Shown in pieces: positions 22,325 to 33,398 of a stretch of DNA of 64,000 nt. This DNA is from Yarrowia lipolytica (Eukaryota; Ascomycota; Dipodascomycetes; Dipodascales). Position 1 is the stretch's first letter. Each line of letters begins with the position of its first letter. The notes below the pieces were generated by a model. It was not told the origin of the DNA, made no database searches, and was given only the letters and a program-made list of their open reading frames with translations. The stretch is from the NCBI RefSeq assembly GCF_001761485.1, contig NC_090775.1, positions 2,363,001-2,427,000 on the forward strand, given 5' to 3'. The position numbers were made by a program, and so were the translations under genes.

Positions 22325-23797
22325 TTAGAGTCGGGCGAGAGCTCCCATGGGATCCCACAGAGGCAGAACCTTGGGCTCCTGCTTGAGAATCTCAAGAACC
22401 TCGGGCTCAACGTACTTGTCGGTGGTGACCACCTGGAAGACATACTCATCGAACCAAGCATCGGACATCTGGTAATAGCCGTCCTTACCGTTGTCCTTAC
22501 CCCAAGAGTTTTCAATTCGCCATCGAACGGGCTTTCCGCTCTCATCAAGATGAACGGCAGTGATGGCCATTGCGTGGGTCATCATGGAAGAACCTGTCTG
22601 GAGGCGCTGCTTCTTGTTCAGTTTCATGCTGGTGTTGAAACCCAGGTTGTAGTCCCAGGCCTGAGTGTCGAGCACACCGGACTTTCGGTCTCCAAACTTG
22701 CCAACGTCAGAACCGAAGAAAACAGCCTCGTTGTTCTGGATGGCCTTAATGGCGGCCTTCTTGAGCTCGGAAATATCCGTGTTGACGTAGTCAACGTGGG
22801 CCTTCGCTCCACCAGCAACATTGTTGAGTCGGTCAACGGTGTATCGCTTGTTGTACTCGTTTCGGGGGTCGTTGATGAGAGAAAAGTACTTCTTGAAGTC
22901 GATTCCAATGAGCTCGTAAAGCTCCTTGGGGGTCAGCTGCAGAGTCTCCACCTTCTTGGCGGAGATCTCGAGCTCCTTGTCATCAGACACCTTGTCTCGG
23001 GTCTGGAAGTCCCAGGTGAACTTCTCGTCCACGGCAGGAGGAGTGCCCAGAGTGATGCACAGAATGGTGTGGATCTCCTGGAGGAAGTCGGCCTTCATTG
23101 CAAGAGCCTCGTCCTTCTTGCCAGCCTTGACCAGCTCACGCAGGGTCAGAGCGTACTCTCGCAGCTTCTCGGTGATGAGGTAGCACATGTTTCGGGAGTT
23201 CTCCGAGTTCCACGAGTCGGGGAACACGTCGAGAGGCACGAGGCCGTACTTCTCCACTAGGTTGATGATCATATCAAACTGGCCTCCGTCGTTGACGGGC
23301 TCCTTGAGCAGCTCCTGCACGAGCCGCGAGTCGAGCTCCTCGTCGGCGGTGTCAATGACATTATCCAGGAACCAGTTGGACTTCTCCAGCTTGTCGTAGA
23401 AGAAGAGATAGGTCTGGGAGAACTGGAACGAGGGGATCTTGAGCTTTTGCTGCAGGGCGATCCGCAGCACATTGAGCGAGGCGAAGATCCAGCATCGGCC
23501 CGAGGACCGCTGGTACGTGATGGGGGTGCCCTCGAGCTGGATCTGGGTGTTGAAGACGCCAATGTTCTTGTTGAGGGCGGACCGGTCAATGATCATGTCC
23601 TGGAAGTTACCTCGCGAGATGGCGGCCTGCGCGAGTCGGTTCTTGTCCGACTTGAAGGCCTGGGTCTTCCAGGCATCGAGAGAGGCGGTGTTGACGGGGT
23701 TGGGCGACATTGTGGAGTACCGGCGGGAGGAGGTAAGGTGTTGGGCTAGAAGTGGGGTTGTCTTGGACGGGGCTCTGGCTCTATATATACTTCTCAT
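22325..23797 (-). CDS. BLH1: Bleomycin hydrolase (papain-family aminopeptidase)
   Basis: Cytosolic cysteine aminopeptidase C1B (yeast Lap3/Gal6) that inactivates bleomycin and homocysteine thiolactone, working as a hexameric barrel. Catalytic residues are visible: Cys102 in QRSSGRCWIFASLN, His408 in MMTHAMAITAVH and Asn430 in RIENSWG. The C-terminus PMGALARL matches the tail that sits in the active site and trims itself in the yeast enzyme. The longest ORF gives 490 aa with an Arg/Ser-rich start resembling a mitochondrial presequence. Met30 (23710) would give a 461-aa cytosolic form, and a TATATATA at 23782-23789 inside the long N-terminal coding stretch fits a promoter for that shorter form. 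Which start dominates is unresolved. Confidence 0.96.
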   Translation of the reverse strand: MRSIYRARAPSKTTPLLAQHLTSSRRYSTMSPNPVNTASLDAWKTQAFKSDKNRLAQAAISRGNFQDMIIDRSALNKNIGVFNTQIQLEGTPITYQRSSGRCWIFASLNVLRIALQQKLKIPSFQFSQTYLFFYDKLEKSNWFLDNVIDTADEELDSRLVQELLKEPVNDGGQFDMIINLVEKYGLVPLDVFPDSWNSENSRNMCYLITEKLREYALTLRELVKAGKKDEALAMKADFLQEIHTILCITLGTPPAVDEKFTWDFQTRDKVSDDKELEISAKKVETLQLTPKELYELIGIDFKKYFSLINDPRNEYNKRYTVDRLNNVAGGAKAHVDYVNTDISELKKAAIKAIQNNEAVFFGSDVGKFGDRKSGVLDTQAWDYNLGFNTSMKLNKKQRLQTGSSMMTHAMAITAVHLDESGKPVRWRIENSWGKDNGKDGYYQMSDAWFDEYVFQVVTTDKYVEPEVLEILKQEPKVLPLWDPMGALARL

Positions 23798-24693
23798 TGT
23801 GGTGTGGTGGGATAACTAACAAGGTTGGGACAAGTGGATATGGCACGGAAGCCGTTCATCTCAAAAGAACTCCAAGTTAAGTTTGTGTGGAGAGAGCTCA
23901 TGAGAGGTGCGGTTCCTTCAATGTGGTCATGTGACCAGATAATTTGCCACGGTGTCCTCCAAGGTCTGCAAGAACCCCCGTCAATCTCAATCCACTACAA
24001 TTACGATACTTGTAGTGCTGTCTCCATCGCAATTGAACGCCACCGGCCCTCAACAGTTCCTCTGAGTCGTGCCTTGTATACGAAGGTTATGCGGCTCAAG
24101 TGACAGTGTCAGATCTTATCAAGAATCACTCTAGATACCCTACGGAGCGACAGGGAGTGATAAGGTGCTTTATGAGGGAGTTTGATCGTATACACAAGTC
24201 CAATGTATCCGAAAAAATCTCCAATATGACCTTTTCACGGCTCAATCTCCCTAGTGTCGTCTTCTATACTGCATTTCCGTGTGCCGTTTCTTCGGACTCC
24301 GTAGTGCCGTCCACTACTCATATTACATGCCACCTGCAGGCGGAGTTACAACAGAACATCAGAAGCAAGCCAATTGGGGCATAGGGGTGGTGAAATGAGT
24401 AATATATTGAGTCAGAGAAACAGGTTGAGATGTGCCGTGTGTTTTTTTTTGGTGCACATCTAGCGACAACATCCGGACACTTCCAGTAGATATCCTACTT
24501 CTGTACGAATAAAGTAGAAGTACTGTTCCAACTTTTTGCACTGTCCTCATGACCACTTAGTACAAGTACGTAACTTTCTAGATCACTTTACTAAAACCAA
24601 CTACAAGTATTTTTTTTAATAAATCAATCTCAATGTATCATTCTATAGTGTCAATAAACAGTTTTGTGTGTGAATCCTCCGCAAATCCTCCAT
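23798..24693. other. 900-bp region between BLH1 and the ABC transporter gene
   Basis: It holds the upstream region of BLH1 and the 3' end of the ABC transporter gene. A T-rich run occurs at 24610-24618 and ACTTGTAG-like motifs near 24010 and 24597. No gene is recognised. Confidence 0.4.
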
Positions 24694-27600
24694 CTAGGCC
24701 TTCTCGCTGGAAGCAGCCTTCTTCTTGTTGGCTCGCTTAGCCTTCCAGTCAGCAATGGCAGCACCAGTTCGCCACACTCGAACACGGGCCAGGTAGTAGC
24801 AAAGAACCATGGCACAGATGTTGAAGATGATGTAGGCGCAGATGAAACCAACGTTTCGCCATCGGTAGTGGTACTTGATGCCCACAGTGGCAATGAACTC
24901 GTCAGCCACAGAGTAAGGGCAGTAACCACACTGGGTAGTGGCGTTGGGGTCCTCAAGGTAGCCGGTGGCCTGGCTCAGGAACTTACCAGCATACTCCTGA
25001 CAAGTCTGCCCACTGGGAGGGTTGAATCGAGAGAACTCTCGGGGCAGACAGGTAATCTTTCGGTCATGCATAACATCTCCAACATAGGCCTGAATAATGT
25101 AGGTGAAGGGAGACAGCTTGTACATGAAGGTCCAGAAACCAGGCATGAGAGAAGCGGGTTGCATAACACCACAGAAGGCAATGACGAAGGAGAACATGAG
25201 CGAGGTAATGATGGAAGCCGAGGGCACATCAGGCGAAAAGTAGAGAATCCACAGACCGAAGGACAGGTAGTACAGGTTGAACAGAATGGCGTAGATGAAG
25301 TAGAAGTATCCGGCCACTCGAGCAGAAGTACCTAGCTTGGTGGGGAAGTAGACACAGCAGTAAAAGATGGTTCCACCAATCAGAGCGTAAGGCAGCTCAG
25401 AAATGAACTGAGAGAAGAGCAGACAAGACCAGTGGAAGGTGTTGGATGACGACTCTCGAACCTCAAACAACTCTCGGGACTGGAAGGCAAACGACTGGAT
25501 CTGGTTGATAAGAGGCACAGACAGAGTGGTGATCATGAAGACAGCGAAAATGGCATTCTGCATTCCAGACAGGGTGAACTTGATGTCCCAGAAAGAGAAA
25601 CCAATGAAGAGACCACCAACGATAAGAAGCATGAACTTGGCCATAATGTAGCCGGGAGACCGCCAGAACTGAATCTGGGTTCGTCGAAGAACCCATCGCA
25701 GCTGAGTCATGTAAGGAGCAGCGTACTTTCGCTGAAGAGAGGGGTCCAGTTCCTTCTGGGGTCGCTGAGCAAGCTCCTGTTGGAGCTTGGCAATCTCATC
25801 GGTGGTCTGTCGGTACTCCTCAGAGTTCTTCCACTTATCGTGCCAGTCTCCATCGGCAGTAGCAGTAGCACCGGCACCGATACACTCGAGAATGTATTCG
25901 GCAGGGTTCTCATCGGGAGCACACTTTCGACCACCCTGTCGCTCAAAGTAAGAGACCAGGGTGTTGGAGTTCTTACCAATATCACCGAAGTAGACGGTCT
26001 GGCCACCCTTCTTCAGAAGCAGAAGACGGTCAAACTCCTCAAACAGAGTAGCAGAAGGCTGATGGATGGTACACAGAATGGCCTGGCCGGCAGCAGCAAG
26101 GTTCTTGAGGAACTGGACAATAGCCCAAGCAGACTGAGAGTCAAGACCAGAAGTAGGCTCATCCAAGAACAGCAGCAAAGAAGGCTTGGCGACAAGCTCG
26201 ACACCGATAGACAGCTTCTTTCGTTGCTCCACGTTGAGACCTCGACCAGTCTCTCCAACAAGAGACTCTGCGTAAGCTTCCATACCAAGCAGCTTGATGA
26301 TCTTGTCACAGTAGTCAATCTTCTCCTGGTCGGGGACAAAAGAGGGCTGTCGAAGACGGGCAGAGAAAATCAGAGATTCACGAACAGTGGACTCAGCAAG
26401 ATGCAGATCCTGCTGCTGGACATAACCGGTTCGTCGCTGGAAAGTTCGATCCAGAGGTCGGCCGTTGACAAGCATGTCACCAGTGATGACACCAAAGTTG
26501 ATTCGCTGAGACAGAACGTTGAGTAGAGTGGTCTTACCAGCACCAGACTCTCCCATAAGAGCAGTGATAGTACCGGGCTTGACGTAACCCTGCACGTTAT
26601 CTAGCAGCTTTCGAGTACCGCCAGCAATAGGAATGACATAGTCGACATTTTGCCAGGTGAAGACGTCTCGCTCTTCATCGAGGGAGAGGAGGCGGTCCAT
26701 CTTCTTCTCGGAATCGTCAGCCTGGGCCTTGTCAGCAATCACCTCGTCAATATCAGCACCCTCCTTCTGCAGCTCCTCGGGAATATGGCCTCGCTTAAAC
26801 AGCAGAACGTCACCAGAAGAGGAGTGGTATTGGATGTACTCGGAGAAGGTGACGTTGAAGAAAACGAAGCCCATCCAGAAAGCAAACAGAATACCCAGGT
26901 TTCTCCACATGTGCGAGAAAGAGTAGTTGTACGAGTTCTTGATGTAGTTGTCACCAGTGACGACCAGAGAACCGGGTGTGGAACCAGAGAAGGAGCAGAC
27001 CTTGTTGGATTCGGGCATGCCGGAGTAGTCTGGACCAGCGGGCACAATCTGCTCACAGGTCATGACTCGGTTGTGAAACTCGTTGGCCATCAGGGCCTCG
27101 AAACCGTAAGCCACAGGGTTGGCTCGGTTCAGCCACTTGAACCACACATGCATGGTAGGGGTGGGGATCATATAACCAGAGTAGACGACGATAATCAGAA
27201 TACCAATACCAGCCAGCGAATTGGCAACTTCAACGGAAGGAGTGGCAGAGGCCAGCACTTGGAAAAAGGCCGTCATACACTGGGTTGTGACGAACAAAAT
27301 GAACAGATGGGCAAAGAACTGGCCGGCCGTTCGGTTCAGGTGGGTCAAGAAATAAACAATGAGGGTGAAACAGATCATGGTAACAAGCTTACCGGGGATA
27401 TCGGTCAGCAGGGCCTGGAGGGCCTCGCCGGCAGGGTGGTAGAACGAGTAACTTTTTTGCTTCACAATAATAGGTCGCTGGGAGAAGGAGTGGGAAATCT
27501 CGGCCATAGAGGCGAGAGCATTAAACAGAAGAGTAAAGAAAAGAACACCACCTCGAGAGAATGCTCCAGCGGTGGACTCAGTAATGTTGTAGAAAAGCGA

Positions 27601-29220
27601 ACCAATGACGAGGGCCTGGATGATGTTGGCACACACGTTGATGGTCTGGTAGGCCATGTCTCCCTTGAGACGCTCGAAACCTCGCTGGGTGAGGAGTCGC
27701 ATCTGCATGGCAAAGGAGATGAGGTAGGGCGACTTCTTTCGCTGTCGCTTCATCTTATCCTTGGACAGCGAGTCCTGCATGTTCTGGAATGTCTCCTCGG
27801 CGTTATGGGAACCCACATAGTCGTCGTACTCGGCTTGGACCACTCGGAACTCGGGGGAGGCCAGCCAGTACTTCTCGAACTCGTCAGCGGTGGTGGGCAC
27901 CTTGCCGACCATCTCAGGGTAGGGCTCTCGGCCAAGGGGGTCGGTAACAGCTGTGAGGAACTCGGCGGTAGTCTGTCGAGGAGGGCACTCGTAACCCATT
28001 CGCTGGAAGTAGTCCTTGGCGTGATCGGCGGGTCCGTAGTAAATCTGTCGACCAGAGTAGAGCACAGTGACCTTGTCAAAGAGGTTGTAGATGTGCTCTC
28101 CGGCCTGGTAGATGGCAACAAACGACGCATTGTTGAGAATGTTAGTGGTGGCTCGGATGGCCTGAGAGTATTCCAGAGCAGTGGAGGCATCGAGACCTCG
28201 AGTAGCGTTATCCCAAGCAAAAATGGAAGCTCGGGTAGCCAGGGCCTCTGCAATAGAGACTCGCTTTCGCTCTCCTCCAGACACACCTCGAACGAAATCG
28301 TTTCCAACCTTGGTGTTGTAGGTGTGACGCAGACCGAAGACGGTTGCCAGCAGCTGGACGTAGTTTTTGATGTACTGGTCTCGAGTGAGTCCGTCCAGAC
28401 GCTGTCGTGGGGTTCGGCATCCGACAGCAAAGTTAAGAGTCTCTTCGACGGTGAGATGGGGGAAATGCACGTCCAGCTCTCCATTGTAGATAATGTCCGA
28501 CTTAAAGTACTCCAGCATGTCCTTCTGGCTGAGACCGTCGTATGAAATGTCTCCCTCCACGCCAGTGTAGCCTCCGACCTGTCCGGTAATGGTCTTGAGG
28601 AAGGTGGAGCATCCAGATCCAGGTCGGCCGAGCACCAGGCACATCTCTCCGGCCTTGAGCACTCCGTTGTTGTTCTGGATAATGTGTCGAGTCTGCTTCT
28701 TCTTGAAAGCCTTAGCGATTTGGACTGGCAGGGTGGCCAGGGCTCGCAGCAGCTCGTCGACCGAAGGAACAAAGACGGTGGACTGGTCGATACCGTCGGT
28801 GGTCAGGTTTCTCCAGCCCACGCCTGCAGAACGCATGTGCACGCCTTGCTCGTGGGACTTTTGCACAAAGCCGTCGAGAATTCGGGCCAGGTCAAAGGTG
28901 TCTTCGTTGTTCTTGAGAGACTCTCGCTCATCTTGGGTCATTCGACGAGAAATCTGCTCTGTGTATGACTGCAGCTTGTGCAGCGACTCGGGGTTGGACA
29001 GCACCCGCTGCAGATCGTTCACGTCCCGGGAATCGGGGTCCATGTTCTCGACATCGGTGAGAGGCACCGGGGTCGCCGTGTAAGTGTTATCTTCCGAGGT
29101 TTCCGACATCTGCGTTAGAGGAGCTCCGGAGGAGGAAGATTCGTGCTTCTCGGTGTGGTCGACTTGCACCGGGTGTTCTTGCTCCACGTCCCGATTGGGA
29201 TCGATAGGGCCGTTGTCCAT
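24694..29220 (-). CDS. PDR-type full-size ABC drug/lipid exporter
   Basis: A 1508-residue plasma-membrane transporter with (NBD-TMD)x2 order, the ABCG/PDR layout of Pdr5, Snq2 and Cdr1. NBD1 has GRPGSGCST (198-206), where the Walker A lysine is Cys204, the signature VSGGERKRVS (313-322) and FAWDNATRGLD, where the catalytic Glu is Asn. NBD2 has an intact Walker A (GESGAGKTT) and Walker B (LLFLDEPTSGLDS) but a degenerate signature (LNVEQRKKLS). This gives one functional and one degenerate ATP site, as in all PDR proteins. Two six-helix membrane domains follow the NBDs, and the PDR motif region before the second membrane domain is present. The substrate is unknown; azoles, weak acids and lipids are exported by relatives. 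Length is usual and no break is seen. Confidence 0.96.
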   Translation of the reverse strand: MDNGPIDPNRDVEQEHPVQVDHTEKHESSSSGAPLTQMSETSEDNTYTATPVPLTDVENMDPDSRDVNDLQRVLSNPESLHKLQSYTEQISRRMTQDERESLKNNEDTFDLARILDGFVQKSHEQGVHMRSAGVGWRNLTTDGIDQSTVFVPSVDELLRALATLPVQIAKAFKKKQTRHIIQNNNGVLKAGEMCLVLGRPGSGCSTFLKTITGQVGGYTGVEGDISYDGLSQKDMLEYFKSDIIYNGELDVHFPHLTVEETLNFAVGCRTPRQRLDGLTRDQYIKNYVQLLATVFGLRHTYNTKVGNDFVRGVSGGERKRVSIAEALATRASIFAWDNATRGLDASTALEYSQAIRATTNILNNASFVAIYQAGEHIYNLFDKVTVLYSGRQIYYGPADHAKDYFQRMGYECPPRQTTAEFLTAVTDPLGREPYPEMVGKVPTTADEFEKYWLASPEFRVVQAEYDDYVGSHNAEETFQNMQDSLSKDKMKRQRKKSPYLISFAMQMRLLTQRGFERLKGDMAYQTINVCANIIQALVIGSLFYNITESTAGAFSRGGVLFFTLLFNALASMAEISHSFSQRPIIVKQKSYSFYHPAGEALQALLTDIPGKLVTMICFTLIVYFLTHLNRTAGQFFAHLFILFVTTQCMTAFFQVLASATPSVEVANSLAGIGILIIVVYSGYMIPTPTMHVWFKWLNRANPVAYGFEALMANEFHNRVMTCEQIVPAGPDYSGMPESNKVCSFSGSTPGSLVVTGDNYIKNSYNYSFSHMWRNLGILFAFWMGFVFFNVTFSEYIQYHSSSGDVLLFKRGHIPEELQKEGADIDEVIADKAQADDSEKKMDRLLSLDEERDVFTWQNVDYVIPIAGGTRKLLDNVQGYVKPGTITALMGESGAGKTTLLNVLSQRINFGVITGDMLVNGRPLDRTFQRRTGYVQQQDLHLAESTVRESLIFSARLRQPSFVPDQEKIDYCDKIIKLLGMEAYAESLVGETGRGLNVEQRKKLSIGVELVAKPSLLLFLDEPTSGLDSQSAWAIVQFLKNLAAAGQAILCTIHQPSATLFEEFDRLLLLKKGGQTVYFGDIGKNSNTLVSYFERQGGRKCAPDENPAEYILECIGAGATATADGDWHDKWKNSEEYRQTTDEIAKLQQELAQRPQKELDPSLQRKYAAPYMTQLRWVLRRTQIQFWRSPGYIMAKFMLLIVGGLFIGFSFWDIKFTLSGMQNAIFAVFMITTLSVPLINQIQSFAFQSRELFEVRESSSNTFHWSCLLFSQFISELPYALIGGTIFYCCVYFPTKLGTSARVAGYFYFIYAILFNLYYLSFGLWILYFSPDVPSASIITSLMFSFVIAFCGVMQPASLMPGFWTFMYKLSPFTYIIQAYVGDVMHDRKITCLPREFSRFNPPSGQTCQEYAGKFLSQATGYLEDPNATTQCGYCPYSVADEFIATVGIKYHYRWRNVGFICAYIIFNICAMVLCYYLARVRVWRTGAAIADWKAKRANKKKAASSEKA

Positions 29221-32096
29221 GGTGCTTGGAGTGGTGATATGTGTGAGGAAGAAAAAAGTTGGATCCTTTTCCGTCTAGACTTTGGAACCTCTTCCAAGCA
29301 GCAAGGCTAGAACGGTTAACCCTTCCAGCAAGGTTGGTTGGGCTACTCTCTCCATTCAAGTAAAATCAGCAGATAGCAGCGGCACCAGGCCCGCTAAGAC
29401 GCCATGGTATACTCACATTGATCGAGACACGTTCGTCAGGTAGCTTAGAGTTGCTACAGTGGGCTACACTCTTGTATTTATTTGATCTTGCTGAGCTACT
29501 GGAAGCTGGCCTCGCACTTTGTTATGCATATCAGCCCGATCCGAAAAGGGAACTTTCAGATGCATCTAATTCAAAACATACAATCGCCAAACCCAAACGA
29601 AAGCTGTTATGGAAGCTTGTCCGACTATGACAATCGGACGAACCGTGCAATGGCGAAGCTGTGTGAAGCAGCCGGTGAGAGCTGTCAGATTTGTCCTGTA
29701 CACATGTGCCAATGCCTCGGTTGGCCCATCGCCCAGCCTGTCAAACTTAGACCCTCTGCCACCGTCGCAATGGTTTGTCAGTCCAAGTCGCCTGCATCGG
29801 AAGGAAGCAACCAGTTTCTAGCACCTTTCCGTTCCGCTCAGCCGTGCAAGAAAAGCAAAAAGCCAAAGGTATGTTCTGGAGGAGATGTGGAAGCCAAAAA
29901 ACCTTGGGTGGCTTTTAAATCATACAGTCATCGCAGCTATCGCTTGGTACATTGTCGTTTAGCAATACGCCATGTGCTTGGCTGGCGGCGTACATTGTAG
30001 AGTCCGGCGTGTGACGGTCGCAGATGGATCACCGTGCCGTGAGCCGCCAGGGCAGCCAGCGTCGCACATTTCAACCAATTAGTCGAGATATAAATGCAAC
30101 GTTATACAAGTATATCCCTTAAACAGGTGGGGTAGGTATGAGGGTGCCGCTACGCTTGGTGTTGTATCGCTACACTACGTAGTGCAAGCACCAAGGTGGG
30201 TGGCTCTACCTGATGAGAATGAGGGATATTTTTTCAATGGCTCCGATAGTGGCAAGTCGACGTTGGCAGCACACACTCTGTAACTTCCACTTGGGGCTAT
30301 TATTTCCCCAACATGGCCATCATCCCCTCCGGAACATGTCCCTCTTTTTATCTCACTTTCCGACCCGATCCCAAATAGCAGCAGCGTGGATACTTTTTGA
30401 TGCTTCTCAGATGCCTATTTGTAAGCGGGCCTCCAAGGTCAAGGTTTTTTGCCGTTGAGAGCTTAGGTACACCGAGAGGTTGACGTTTCGCCCAGCCTTT
30501 GTGTTCGCCACCGTCAGGGTGGCCCCTTCTTATCGCTCCGGTCACCGGGCTGGGGCCTCTCTTCGCTTGCTGGGCCCTTGTTCCAGCTGCTCGGTATCTC
30601 TACTGACGTCAAACTCAGCCGTTGATCGGTTTCTCTTCCCAAAGTCTACTTTCTGACTGGCTCCACTGGGTGCTTGTGTGAGAGATGAAGGGTGGGCTTG
30701 TCTCACCACAGTTCCTCCGGTTGGGGTGCAGTTGTGCATGGAACGATTGGCGCATGGGGGCTTTATCGATCCATCGATATTGCTCCACCACCTCTCCTAT
30801 AAGTACGTACTCGTACCGTACGAGCACCAGTACTCGTTCGCTGACCGCCTCAAGACAGGTCTCGGTTGCCCGAGCTTGACTTAAAAATAAAAAACAACCA
30901 AGACGTGGCATGACAGTCAAGCTCAATAAAAGACAGACGACCGACGCCTTCGGCACATGGATCAAGGTACTAGTTAGCAGACCCTACATGGCGAGAATAA
31001 GACACGGTTGCCCCGAATACCGCGCCCTTCCTGGGTCCTCAGACTGGCCCCTATCCGTAGCTACAAGTAGCTAAGAGTAACTACTCGTATCACTACCTAA
31101 AATCCAACCATTGTGATAATAATAGGTCTCAAGATGAAAGGAGACCAAACATTGTCGCATTACTTGACGGACTCACATTTCTACTGCCCTTCAACCTCTT
31201 CAAAGTATCTTCTCTACCTTAGAACGTCGAGATCCAAAACCTGCTGTAGCTACTTGTTATCACGCTCATTTATTTATCCGATCTATTTTTGTCTCGACTC
31301 TTGGCTATCATTGGTTTTGGCCGACTCCTATCCAACCCAACATCTCTCCTGATTGAAAAAAAGCTTCATCGCATAAATTACTGCTCCAAAGTTAGCCTCC
31401 AGTTGCCTAACCTACAGCTGTTGGACCAACTTGTTTACTTTTTTTACACCGAAACTTGTCCACGGAAGCGCCACCAACAGACCCTCCCGTAACTCTGAAC
31501 CTGAGCCCACTCAACTGAGCCTGTGCACACACAAACTGTATTCCCCTTTGTACTGTAATTAGTCATCTCTGAAGGGGCACAGCTTTGATCCTTGTAGCAA
31601 CTATAGTTTGGTGGCCCTTAAACCCGGCACTAGCGACTGAACGCCTAAAAAAAAGGACATTTCGGACTTGACAAGCTCGCTATAGCGCGGAAGTTGGTCT
31701 GCTTTCCTGCCAATTCTTCATTCAATCAGCTCACCCGAAATATTGGTGACCCGAAAAGCTCGCATTATCGGACTCGTACAAGTACCCCGATCTGCTTGCT
31801 GCAGAACACCCCTATCTCGGCAGTAACCGAGAAACCAAACGCCGACATTAAAAAAAAGTCACTTCATATGAGTCCGGCATTGGTTCGGTACAAGTAATTA
31901 ACCACCTTCCGCCAAGCCTTCCCGTTTCATCTTTGCACAGCGATCAGCAAGGTGCATCCATCTATCGCTTAGTAATCTAAGAGTAGACCAGACCAGTTCG
32001 TCGGAGTCCGAATGCAGCTCCAGCAATCTATTTACCTATTTTCTTCGGTGCAACAATGCAGCCCTCAAGGTACAGTATGTACACTTTGTCCCCTCA
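29221..32096. other. 2.9-kb gene-free region upstream of the ABC transporter gene
   Basis: No ORF here (longest 172 codons at 29482-30000) resembles a known protein or has the codon use of the real genes. A GTGAGT on the minus strand near 29412-29417, with a TTAAC...TAG further down, could be a leader intron of the ABC gene, but support is thin. GCTACAAGTAGC occurs at 31060-31071. I see no tRNA or repeat array. Confidence 0.4.
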
Positions 32097-33204
32097 TCAT
32101 CCGAGCCGCTTCATCTTTTTGGCCTTGGGCTTCTCAACTCGTCCCACTGTGTTAGCTTCGATATCGTAACAGACAGTTTCGGTACGCTGTTGGACTGTAC
32201 TTGGCATCTACCTTGCGGAGCTTGGCAACCAGTTATCCAACCGAGGTTCCGGCATGAAGAATGCTTGACAAAAGACCTCCTATTCCTTCGCCACCATATG
32301 GACTGCACCAAAACTGCATTCCGGTGATGAAAAAAAATAGTGAGCCGCAGCAAAATTCTTGTTGAGGGTGGGTAGCAACACGTGCGTCCGCACAATGAAT
32401 GTTGCTGCAGCGAAAGCAAACTTCTTTCACAGAAGCACTTGCGGCTGATGGCTGAGCTCGTGTGCAACGTAATCTCCCTTCCGTGTCGGAAAATCAACTT
32501 ATCTTATTCCGCTGCCGCTGTCTTTGACACAGCAAAGTGATGCACACTTTTAGCCGCATTTAGACCAGTAGTAGTCCATCGTAACCGTATCTTCCATAAT
32601 CTCAAATGTAATACTCACCTCTACCGGATGCGTCAGACGGACTCTGAAACATACTGGCCCGTCCCGCATTGGCCTTTTGGCTGAACTTTTGCCACTTGTT
32701 CTTCGTGGCATCTAGTGCCTCCTCCTGCTTCTCCCACTTGCTCTTTTTCTTCTTGGGAGCCAGAGCGTTCTGAGACTGCAGAGCAGGTCGGTCGCTTGCA
32801 CGTGACTCAGCTGGTGGAGCTGAGGGAGGGGGAGTCGGCGATGCACTGGATGCGCTTCTTGGAGGCGGCTTTGGAGCGCACACTGGTTTAGGAGGAGCTG
32901 GTGATTTGGGAACACTTGCTGGGGGCGGAGGGACAGCCAAAGTGGGCTTGACAGGTGCACTTCCACCTGTAGCAGAATCTTTTGCTCCCTTCTCGTTGCC
33001 GTCCTCACCCTCCACCACATCCTTTTCGTCACCACAGGCCTCCTCCTTTTGATCATCATCTGCATTAGTATCATCTTGTAACAGCTGAATTAGCTCGAGC
33101 AACTCATCCCTCAGGGTTGCCAGGTCGGCGTTTTCTGGGTCATCCAGAAGTTCGGTTTGCACTGTTTCCAGCTGATCTAGGTACTCTTGGAGATCGTCAG
33201 ACAT
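32097..33204 (-). CDS. SPF30: SPF30/SMNDC1-like splicing factor lacking the Tudor domain, two exons
   Basis: Exon 1 is 32619-33204 and exon 2 is 32097-32146. The 472-nt intron starts GTGAGT and ends GCTAACACAG. The join gives 211 aa ending GRVGRVEKPKAKKMKRLG. The N-terminus (MSDDLQEYLDQLETVQ, then DPENADLATLRDELLELIQL) matches the helical start of human SMNDC1 and S. pombe Spf30. The C-terminal block, KNKWQKFSQKANAG followed by SMFQSPSDASGRVGRV, matches the family's KWQQF...SIFASPE...GKVGVG tail. These proteins help recruit the tri-snRNP during spliceosome assembly. The central Tudor domain of relatives is replaced by about 90 residues rich in Pro, Ala, Ser and Glu. Without splicing the ORF would read into the intron and end EYYI. 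Confidence 0.8.
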
Positions 33205-33398
33205 GATGTCCTGAGTGTGATGTGTTGTGTAGTGGTGATGTTCAAAAAAAAATCTGGCGTGGATAATGTATATGCATGTTCGAACTTTGTTACACGATAG
33301 ACGATACATACCCATGGCTCACTCATTAATCATTAATTAGTATAAATAAGTACGGAAATGTCTGTGGTTCGTGACTTTTGGAGGCTTGCGCGAGCGCA

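Noticed and set aside
22550-23260. 236-codon ORF opposite bleomycin hydrolase
   Set aside because: Antisense shadow with no recognisable motif over intact BLH1 catalytic coding.
26650-28545. 631-codon plus-strand ORF inside the ABC transporter gene
   Set aside because: Antisense to strongly biased coding sequence; the translation is a Gly/Leu/Val/His-rich shadow and the ABC motifs lie on the minus strand.
29482-30000. 172-codon ORF in the region upstream of the ABC transporter
   Set aside because: No family resemblance, mixed codon use and many rare residues; looks like chance in GC-moderate intergenic DNA.
30615-31176. Possible intron on the minus strand between GTGAGT (31176) and GCTAACTAG (about 30983)
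   Set aside because: The upstream exon has no open frame from an ATG to the donor, and the downstream frame encodes nothing recognisable.
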